In this document: positions 57,820 through 64,000 of the stretch, in pieces
Layout: every line of letters starts with the position of its first letter
Position numbering within the stretch: the stretch's first letter is position 1
From: Collinsella sp.
GTDB taxonomy: Bacteria; Actinomycetota; Coriobacteriia; Coriobacteriales; Coriobacteriaceae
DNA length: 64,000 nt
Assembly: GCA_019414205.1 (NCBI GenBank)
Contig: DXML01000022.1
Location: 82,587-146,586 of the forward strand
Direction of reading: 5' to 3'
Made by a program: the position numbers and the translations under genes
Notes under the pieces: generated by a model
Database searches by the model: none
What the model was told of the DNA's origin: nothing
What the model saw: only the letters and a program-made list of their open reading frames with translations

Positions 57820-58758
57820 CTAGCGGGATTTCTGCCTGGTGCTATCGAGATTCTGCCTCGCTGCTCGATAGCTCGAAGGAGTGCACCCCATTTGTTCTTT
57901 AAATACCTGGCCAAGATGGCTTGCTGTCGCAAAGCCGCATTGGCGCGCGACTGTCTGGACCGTTCGCGTGGTGTGTGCCAAAAGTTCGCAAGCACGGTTT
58001 ACGCGGTATGCGCGCAGATATGCCGCCGGGGTCGTTCCTGCGCAAGCTTCGATAATGCGGTAACACTCTCTTTCGCTTACGCCGGCTGCAGATGCCATCT
58101 GGGGCACATCTATAGCGGCTGCATAGTTTGCGCGGATATAGTCCAGGATTGCCTTGAACTGTACGTCGCGGTTGGTCATCCAAGAGGCGTTGTCGGAGGA
58201 AAAGAGCGGTTCGGCCTTGGCGTAAATCTGAATCCAGAGCTCTGACAAGCTATTCCGAAGCGCCATCTCGTTCTGCGGCCGTTGAAGGTCGTGGTTAAAG
58301 GAACTCTTTAGCAAATCGATAAAGGGCATATCGTCGGGGTTGGTGGGCGACCATTTGAGCACATCGACGCCTCGACATTGCAGCAAAGGATTGATATAGC
58401 GCTTTTGAAGGCGTCCCGCGGGATCGCCGAGCATCGACGGCTGAAAGATATGCAACATTTGAATGGCCGGTGCCGAATTGGGTGATTGCAGCGTGCTGTG
58501 CAAAACGCCGCCGTTGATAAAGCCGGCGGACCCTTCCTCAAAGCGCACGTGTTCATGAGCCGCGCGCGTTCGATAGTCAATCGCTCCCTGCTCCATGTAG
58601 AAAAGCTCGACTTCGGAATGCCAGTGCCAGGGGACGGAATTGCCCGGATAGCGAGCGAATTCTGCGCGTTCGGCAATATAGGGCCAGTCTTCGGCGGTCT
58701 CGGGAAACGCTTCCTCGCGTCCTCCGCGGTGCAATTCTATGTGATCCATGTTTCGCAT
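57820..58758 (-). CDS. AraC-family regulator with cupin sensor domain
   Basis: A 312-residue regulator. The N-terminal cupin (SVPWHWHSEVELFYMEQGAI, near 41) probably binds a sugar. The C-terminal double helix-turn-helix (DVPQMASAAGVSERECYRII; TVQTVARQCGFATASHLGQV) is AraC-type. ATG 58758 is used; ATG 58749 is also in frame. No sugar operon is directly adjacent, so its target is unknown. Confidence 0.85.
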   Translation of the reverse strand: MRNMDHIELHRGGREEAFPETAEDWPYIAERAEFARYPGNSVPWHWHSEVELFYMEQGAIDYRTRAAHEHVRFEEGSAGFINGGVLHSTLQSPNSAPAIQMLHIFQPSMLGDPAGRLQKRYINPLLQCRGVDVLKWSPTNPDDMPFIDLLKSSFNHDLQRPQNEMALRNSLSELWIQIYAKAEPLFSSDNASWMTNRDVQFKAILDYIRANYAAAIDVPQMASAAGVSERECYRIIEACAGTTPAAYLRAYRVNRACELLAHTTRTVQTVARQCGFATASHLGQVFKEQMGCTPSSYRAARQNLDSTRQKSR

Positions 58759-58783
58759 GGCATCAGTATAAAGCGCGATGGGC

Positions 58784-58993
58784 TTAGATTGCTCTTGCCT
58801 GTTCGGGGAACGCCTTGTCTAGGGATGCTTGGAGCTTTTCGAACGATGCTCGCAAGTTGTGGCTCTGGACGGTTGACCGTTTGGCTTTTGTGGTGGGGGA
58901 GTCGAGGAGGCTGTTTCTCTGTGTCGGGGGGAAGGAGAAAAGGTTTGCATGTTTTAGGGATGGCTGCTGTGCTGCGTCATTGGAAGAATGCAT
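58784..58993 (-). CDS. Possible small protein, low support
   Basis: A 69-residue frame from ATG 58993, with GAGGAGG 10 bases upstream and a helical end (SFEKLQASLDKAFPEQARAI). No family is recognised and the composition is unremarkable. The rest of 58759-59246 shows nothing I can name. Confidence 0.2.
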   Translation of the reverse strand: MHSSNDAAQQPSLKHANLFSFPPTQRNSLLDSPTTKAKRSTVQSHNLRASFEKLQASLDKAFPEQARAI

Positions 58994-59246
58994 GCTTGTG
59001 CGGCCTCCTCGATGTCCACCAATAGATTGCGCTCGGGGTATGCTGCTAGGTCCCGTGCGTTGGCAGTATTATGCCGCGGCTGCTGCAAAGAAGCGCTAAA
59101 GAAAGGCTTAACCTGGTTTGATGTTACGATGAAACTGCAGGTCAAAGCCATCGAGTAACACTCTTGAAAGGTTTTGAGCTTAAGGGCTTTCTAAGGTTTG
59201 TGACGTGGATGTGGCGCGGACGTGCGGAGCGTGTGAATGCTCGCTG

Positions 59247-60236
59247 TTAGCGCTGCGGTTCTGCGGCGCGCACCTGCTCGATGACCTTTTCCATCGTGGC
59301 GTCGATGCGGTCTTTTTTGAGTTCGCATTCCCAGATGGTTATGGGCGTCCAGCCCATTTGAGTGAGTGCCGCCACGGCAGCGCGGTCGCGCTCGACGTTG
59401 CGACGGAACTTTGCCTCCCAAAACTCAACGTTGCGCTTGGGCTGGCTCGGGTTGCACTTGGGGCAGCGGTGCCAAAAGCAACCGTTGACGAAGATGGCGA
59501 TCTTGCGGCCGGGAAAGGCGATGTCGGGCTTGCCAGGAACCTTCCATTCCAAGCGATAACCCGTAAGGCCCGCTGCGCGCAAGCGCTGGCGAACGAGCAG
59601 CTCGGGCTTGGTGTTTGCACGCTTGTTGCCCTTCATGGACTTTTTTATAGCGGCGCGACGGCGCACGAGTTCGCGCTCGTCAGCGGAGAGGTCCGAGGTA
59701 TCGATGCCGTCGAGCAGACCTGGTTTGGGGCGTTTTCTGCTACGGCGCTTAGGTGCGCGCTTGGGTTTGGTAGCGGGGTGTTCGGTCGTGGCGGCCTCGG
59801 CGTCGTTGACAGTGCCGTTGGCCTCAAGCCGATCTTCCTTCAGCTCAATCAGCGAATCGATAAGCCCCTTGTCGGCGGGCATCCATTCCACCGTGGCAAG
59901 CGAGGTGCGTGGAATCCAGCGGATATCGAGCTGACGGTCGTGCTTCTGGGGCTCGCCGGACTCTTTAGCCAGCGAGCAGTAATAGCACTCCATTGAGAGA
60001 TGAAAATCGGGGTAGTCATACTCAACGGTGTAAAAATCACGCAGGTTGGTGACGTTTACCTGCAGCTCTTCCATAAGCTCGCGGCGCACGGCGTCTTCGG
60101 GTGTCTCGCCGCGCATGAGCTTGCCACCTGGGAACTCCCAGAGTCCCTGCATGTCGCCGTAGCCGCGCTGCACGGCAAGCAGCTCGTCAGATCCATCCTT
60201 GCGAATGATCCCAGCGGCAACATGAACAGTCTTCAA
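59247..60236 (-). CDS. NUDIX hydrolase (MutT-like) fused to Vsr-type mismatch endonuclease
   Basis: A 329-residue two-domain protein. Residues 1-130 are a NUDIX domain with the Nudix box GGKLMRGETPEDAVRRELMEEL (split over about 37-59), close to 8-oxo-dGTP diphosphatases. A basic linker (KPKRAPKRRSRKRPKPG) follows. Residues about 195-329 are a very-short-patch-repair endonuclease: SMKGNKRANTKPELLVRQRL, PDIAFPGRKIAIFVNGCFWH with RCPKC, NVEFWEAKFRRNVERD, TIWECELKKD. Start is TTG 60236 with AAAGGA 6 bases upstream. No dcm-type methylase lies in the window. The frame is continuous through the linker. Confidence 0.85.
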   Translation of the reverse strand: MKTVHVAAGIIRKDGSDELLAVQRGYGDMQGLWEFPGGKLMRGETPEDAVRRELMEELQVNVTNLRDFYTVEYDYPDFHLSMECYYCSLAKESGEPQKHDRQLDIRWIPRTSLATVEWMPADKGLIDSLIELKEDRLEANGTVNDAEAATTEHPATKPKRAPKRRSRKRPKPGLLDGIDTSDLSADERELVRRRAAIKKSMKGNKRANTKPELLVRQRLRAAGLTGYRLEWKVPGKPDIAFPGRKIAIFVNGCFWHRCPKCNPSQPKRNVEFWEAKFRRNVERDRAAVAALTQMGWTPITIWECELKKDRIDATMEKVIEQVRAAEPQR

Positions 60237-60376
60237 CAGGAGTCCTTTCTCAACATCAAAACGTTCCCTGCACTACCTTACACAACGGTAAGGCAAGCGT
60301 AAGCCATATCGATGGTAGCCGACTCGGCTTCTTGCGACTATAGATGCCGTAGACTAATCGCAAGAAAGGACTCGGT

Positions 60377-61162
60377 ATGCAAACCACGCACATGGCGACC
60401 CCGGTACTAGAGGTCGCGCATCTCGAAAAGGTATATGGAGCGCTGGGCAACGTGACCCGCGCGCTCAACGACGTCAGCTTTACCGTCAACCGCGGTGAAT
60501 TCGTCGGCATCATGGGCGCTTCGGGCTCGGGCAAGTCGACGTTGCTCAACTGCGTGTCGACCATCGATGCCGCCACGAGTGGCACCATCCGCATCAACGG
60601 CCAGGATGTGACGCGCATGAAGCAGGCCAAGCTTTCGCAGTTCCGCCGCGAGGAGCTCGGCTTTATCTTCCAGGATTCCAACCTGCTCGATACGCTCACG
60701 GCACGCGAGAACATCGCCCTGCCGCTCACCATCGCCCGCACAAACTCGGCAGAGATCTCGACCCGCGTGCAGGATGTAGCCGCGCGTCTGTCTATTAGCC
60801 AGGTACTCGACAAGTACCCCTACCAGATGTCCGGTGGTCAGCAGCAGCGCGTTGCCGCGGCTCGCGCGCTCGTCACCGACCCCACTATGATTATGGCCGA
60901 CGAGCCCACCGGCGCCCTCGACTCCAAAAGCGCCCGCCTGCTGCTCGAGAGCCTGGAGGCCCTGAATCGCCGCCTGCGCGCCACCGTTCTCATGGTCACG
61001 CACGATAGCTTTGCTGCAAGTTACACGAGCCGCGTGCTGTTTATCCGCGACGGCAAGATCTTCACCGAGCTGCGCCGCGGCGACACCGACCGCCGGGAGT
61101 TCTTCGACCGCATTATGGAGGTCGTTGCCATGATGGGCGGTGAGGGCTCCGATGCTCTGTAA
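60377..61162 (+). CDS. ABC transporter ATPase, BceA/MacB-type
   Basis: A 261-residue ATPase. Walker A is IMGASGSGKSTLLN (about 51-64), signature MSGGQQQRVAAARAL, Walker B MIMADEPTGALD. LGFIFQDSNLLDTLTARENI is characteristic of the MacB/BceA/LolD group. It energises the FtsX-type permease encoded by the overlapping downstream gene. AAAGGA precedes the ATG. Such pairs often detoxify cell-wall-active peptides; no two-component system is adjacent. Confidence 0.9.
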   Translation: MQTTHMATPVLEVAHLEKVYGALGNVTRALNDVSFTVNRGEFVGIMGASGSGKSTLLNCVSTIDAATSGTIRINGQDVTRMKQAKLSQFRREELGFIFQDSNLLDTLTARENIALPLTIARTNSAEISTRVQDVAARLSISQVLDKYPYQMSGGQQQRVAAARALVTDPTMIMADEPTGALDSKSARLLLESLEALNRRLRATVLMVTHDSFAASYTSRVLFIRDGKIFTELRRGDTDRREFFDRIMEVVAMMGGEGSDAL

Positions 61163-63389
61163 ACTCGCTTGGGGCAACGTCCGCCGCGCCGGCCGCGACT
61201 ACCTCGTCTACCTTTTGACGCTCACCTTGGGCGTCACGGTCTTCTATGCCTTTAACACCATCTCGATGCAGGTCGACATCGCCGGCATCAAGGAGGAGGG
61301 ACTGTCCGAGCTCATGGGCGGCATGCTCGGCTACCTCACGTACTTTTTGGCCGGCGTTATGGCCTTTTTGATGGTGTATGCCAATAACTTCATCATGAAG
61401 CGCCGCAAAAAGGAGTTTGGCCTGTACCAGGTGCTCGGCATGGGCCGCGGGCGCGTCGCCACGATCATGGCGTTCGAGACCGTGATCGTTTCGGTCGGCG
61501 CCTTCGTCGCTGGTATTATGCTGGGTGTGGGGCTCTCCCAGCTCATGACGTTCTTTACCGCCTCGCTCTTTAAGACGCAGATTGCCGATTTCCACTTCTT
61601 TTTCTCGATGCATGCGTTCAACCTGACCCTTGTCTGCATGCTCGTAATGTTTGTGCTCACGCTACTGCTGAACCTTCGCGCCGTGCGTCGCACTAAGCTC
61701 ATTGAGCTCATGGGTGCCGAGCGTCGCAACGAGAGCATCAAGACACGCAACCCCTGGATCGCGATTGCCATCTTTGCCGTGGGCGTGGTGCTTGTGGGCG
61801 TGGCCTATTACCGTCTGCTACGTGATGGGTTCCCGCTAACCGCGACGGACAGCAAGCTGCAAGAGGCCATGAGCCAGTTTGGCATTACGACCGCTATGGT
61901 TACGGTGGGTACTTTTGCCCTGTTCTGGGGACTCTCGGGCATGCTCATCAAGCTGCTGCAGAGCCTGCGCAGCGTGTATTGGCGCGGCCTCAACATGTTT
62001 ACCGTGCGCCAGCTTTCGGCCAAGGTCAATACGGTGTGCTTTTCGATGGGCGTCATCGCGATGATTCTGTTTTTGGCCATCACCTCGGTGACGTGCGGTA
62101 TGTCGATCGCCAACGTGATGAACGAAAACCTGGAGCGCTATAACCCTGTTGACGTGTCTCAGACGTATGTCTATTACACGCCCGAAACGCTCGACTACTA
62201 CAAGGAGTATGTCAATCCTTCCGAGGCCGATCGCATGGTGCTGGCAGACGCAACGGTCGATTTGTACGCTGCATGGCACGGTGACCGTATCGATCCCGAT
62301 AACGTTGCGGAAAGTATCAAGGGCAAGTCGGCAGATAATGGCAACGAGACCGGCAAGAAGGTCAATATCGCCGATGTTGCCGGTGAACATGTGCAGATCG
62401 ACTCGTATCTGAGCTATACGCTTGGCGGCTCGGATCCTTCGGTGACGGCGGGCGAGATGTGCAAGGCCATGGGCGAAAAGCTCCCCAAGGTGCTCGAGGG
62501 CAGCAATGCCGATGATATGGGCCTGTTTGTGACGCCGGCGAGCCAGTACAACAAGCTGCGCCAGATGATGGGCGAGGAGCCGGTGAGCATTGGCCGCGAC
62601 CAGTACGTGCTTACGTGTGATATGGGCGGTGAGCTGGGCGACCTGTACACCAAATATATGGCCGGCGGCCATACCCTCACCTTGGGTGGGCATGAGCTCA
62701 AGCCCGCAACCGATAAGTCGGACGAGGACACGGCGGCCATCGCCAACTCGGGGCTCGGTAGCAATCCCGGTACCGTGGTCGTTGCCGATGAGCTGCTGTC
62801 CCAGCTTAATCTGCAGCCGTATTCCAGTAATCTGCTCGTTAATTACAAGCAGGGGATGGATGTTACCGAGGCCGATGAGCTCATTAAATACACCATGCTC
62901 GACAATCTGCTCGTTGACGGCAAGGAGCCGGGGTCGTGGGGAGTCTTCATGACACGCTCCGAGCTATATACGCAGGCAGCGCAGATGAACGGCATGATTA
63001 GCTATCTGGCTATCTACATCGGCTTTGTACTGGTCGTTGCATGCGCGGCAATTCTGTCGATCCAGCAGCTCTCCAACGTGGCAGATGGCAGCCGCAGCTA
63101 TCGCGTGCTGGCGCAGATCGGCTGTGACGACCGCCAGATTCGCCATTCGGTGATGGCACAGCAAGCGGTGTTCTTCCTGTTCCCGCTGGCAGTGGGTCTG
63201 GCGCACTCCTTTGTGGCACTTAAGGTGATCATCGAGCTGGTGAGCACGTTCGGCAACATGAGCATTGGCGGCACCGTGGGCCTCACCTGTGCGATCTTCC
63301 TGGCGGCCTACGGCGGCTACTTCCTGGTGACGTACCTCATGAGCACCGGCATGGTGCGAGCCGCCATCGCCACCCGCTACAGCGAGTAG
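61152..63389 (+). CDS. FtsX-like ABC permease, BceB-type
   Basis: A 745-residue permease with about ten membrane helices: one at about 16-38, groups near 50-300, a large extracytoplasmic domain (about 320-605) and four C-terminal helices. This matches the BceB plan. ATG 61152 overlaps the ATPase gene by 11 bases and has GGTGAGGG upstream. With 60377-61162 it probably forms an antimicrobial-peptide resistance or sensing transporter. Confidence 0.88.
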   Translation: MLCKLAWGNVRRAGRDYLVYLLTLTLGVTVFYAFNTISMQVDIAGIKEEGLSELMGGMLGYLTYFLAGVMAFLMVYANNFIMKRRKKEFGLYQVLGMGRGRVATIMAFETVIVSVGAFVAGIMLGVGLSQLMTFFTASLFKTQIADFHFFFSMHAFNLTLVCMLVMFVLTLLLNLRAVRRTKLIELMGAERRNESIKTRNPWIAIAIFAVGVVLVGVAYYRLLRDGFPLTATDSKLQEAMSQFGITTAMVTVGTFALFWGLSGMLIKLLQSLRSVYWRGLNMFTVRQLSAKVNTVCFSMGVIAMILFLAITSVTCGMSIANVMNENLERYNPVDVSQTYVYYTPETLDYYKEYVNPSEADRMVLADATVDLYAAWHGDRIDPDNVAESIKGKSADNGNETGKKVNIADVAGEHVQIDSYLSYTLGGSDPSVTAGEMCKAMGEKLPKVLEGSNADDMGLFVTPASQYNKLRQMMGEEPVSIGRDQYVLTCDMGGELGDLYTKYMAGGHTLTLGGHELKPATDKSDEDTAAIANSGLGSNPGTVVVADELLSQLNLQPYSSNLLVNYKQGMDVTEADELIKYTMLDNLLVDGKEPGSWGVFMTRSELYTQAAQMNGMISYLAIYIGFVLVVACAAILSIQQLSNVADGSRSYRVLAQIGCDDRQIRHSVMAQQAVFFLFPLAVGLAHSFVALKVIIELVSTFGNMSIGGTVGLTCAIFLAAYGGYFLVTYLMSTGMVRAAIATRYSE

Positions 63390-63425
63390 CAAGCGGGCAA
63401 AACCGTCGCAAAACTAACGCAAACA

Positions 63426-63470
63426 ACCGCCGCGGAGGGAGTCGGCCCCCTTCCGCGGCGGTTTTTTGTC
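63426..63470 (+). terminator. Terminator of the ABC operon
   Basis: AACCGCCGCGGA (63426-63437) pairs with TCCGCGGCGGTT (63453-63464), then TTTTGT. Confidence 0.85.
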
Positions 63471-63490
63471 TATCGGATGCCTCTCAGATG

Positions 63491-63718
63491 CAAGTGAGTA
63501 GACTTTTTTGGATCTGTCGAGCACACCACGACAAGTGCTCAATAAAACCGCAGGTCAGCGCTGTGGCGATTCGGGGTGTGCTCGGCCTCCTGCAAAAAGT
63601 CTACTCACTTGGTTTTGGCTGCTAGAAGACCGCCGTGAGGGAAGGCAACTTCCTCGCGGCGGTTGGCGTTTACCCAGATAAAACCTGCCAAAATAAACCT
63701 GCCTTTTTTGGCAGGTGG
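63491..63718. repeat. Series of inverted repeats in intergenic region
   Basis: Perfect 18-base arms CAAGTGAGTAGACTTTTT (63491-63508) and 63594-63611 enclose an inner pair GAGCACACC / GGTGTGCTC. Two smaller hairpins follow: ACCGCCG...CGGCGGT (63630-63662) and CCTGCCAAAA...TTTTGGCAGG (63688-63716). No gene is seen in 63390-63796. Confidence 0.7.
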
Positions 63719-63796
63719 TTTCAGCTGAACGGCGGGCCGTGCGGCTTGGGTGTGCGGGCTCACAATCTGGGGAAACCGAACAGATTGGGGGCTTGT

Positions 63797-64000
63797 ATGA
63801 TCGATTCGAAGGGAAACGTGCGACCCGAGGGCATGTTTAACAGAGTGCGCCTGGCTCCCGAAGCCCGGAGCGCATACGATACGCAAGGGGTAGTCGTTGG
63901 GGACGTCCCCAATGACCACTCCGGCAACGCCGATGTTTTGGCGCAGACAGACACTATGACCCAATCCGAGGGCACTAAAAAGATAGGAGCCCCCGCTCGT
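63797..64000 (+). CDS. Start of a gene running off the window (hypothetical)
   Basis: From ATG 63797, preceded by GGGGG, 68 codons are open to the window end (MIDSKGNVRPEGMFNRVRLA...). It is hydrophilic with no recognised motif. Codons 35-41 (VVGDVPN) lie in a GTTGGGGACGTCCCCAAT palindrome resembling the intergenic repeats at 44547 and 49092. Confidence 0.4.
   Translation, partial: MIDSKGNVRPEGMFNRVRLAPEARSAYDTQGVVVGDVPNDHSGNADVLAQTDTMTQSEGTKKIGAPAR

Noticed and set aside
63605..63964. 119-codon minus-strand frame near the window end
   Set aside because: It crosses a hairpin and the opposite frame from 63797 has a better start site; no domain is visible.

Overview
The window comes from a high-G+C gut actinobacterium of the Coriobacteriia, most likely Collinsella. 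I infer this from codon use, the lactose-type PTS plus 6-phospho-glycosidase modules, and a YajC-like gene inside a mannose-family PTS operon. No 16S or other marker gene is present, so the genus is an inference.

Most of the window is a galactoside and amino-galactoside catabolism region in which three routes can meet at tagatose-6-phosphate or UDP-sugars. (1) 1-9770: a mannose-family PTS (EIIA end, YajC-like, EIIB, EIIC, EIID), a GntR/HutC regulator, an AgaS isomerase and a NagA/AgaA deacetylase, then a flavodoxin, an aldose-1-epimerase-like protein, a LacC-type kinase, a decayed nagA tail and a YhcH/YjgK/YiaL protein. (2) 26406-49004: an orphan EIIB lacking its active histidine, GalM, a LacR-like DeoR regulator, three paralogous modules each made of a lactose-type EIICB, a GH1 6-phospho-glycosidase and a divergent LacI regulator, a single shared EIIA (LacF), then lacA-lacB-epimerase-lacC. 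(3) 49247-53441: Leloir genes galK-galT with a fourth LacI regulator. A class II aldolase (55944-56801) beside another DeoR regulator can complete the tagatose pathway.

A 15.2-kb integrative mobilizable element (11047-26217) sits in the 3' end of a tRNA-Thr(CGT) gene, bounded by 50-bp direct repeats. It carries a tyrosine integrase, an excisionase-like protein, a DnaB-like ATPase, a MobC-like protein, a VirD4-type coupling protein, a relaxase, a structured oriT-like region and decayed IS21/ISL3 pieces. No type IV secretion genes are visible, so it probably uses a helper. Its cargo, visibly more A+T rich, is a putative peptide-modification cluster: a PqqD-like/GNAT-like protein, a radical SAM enzyme, a cysteine-free 67-residue precursor candidate, a small membrane protein and an ABC exporter. 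This is the best candidate for an undescribed system.

The rest (53571-64000) holds an FprA flavodiiron protein, a HAD phosphatase, an AraC regulator, a NUDIX-Vsr fusion, a BceAB-like ABC transporter and the start of a gene running off the end.

Regulation is unusually readable. Four LacI paralogues each lie beside their own variant of a common ACGT-centred operator. A TGTTTGAATG-type motif links the LacR-like gene, lacF and lacA. A CCGTGAACGGT-type motif recurs before lacF, lacA and all four LacI genes. Several families of long intergenic inverted repeats occur, mostly between convergent genes.
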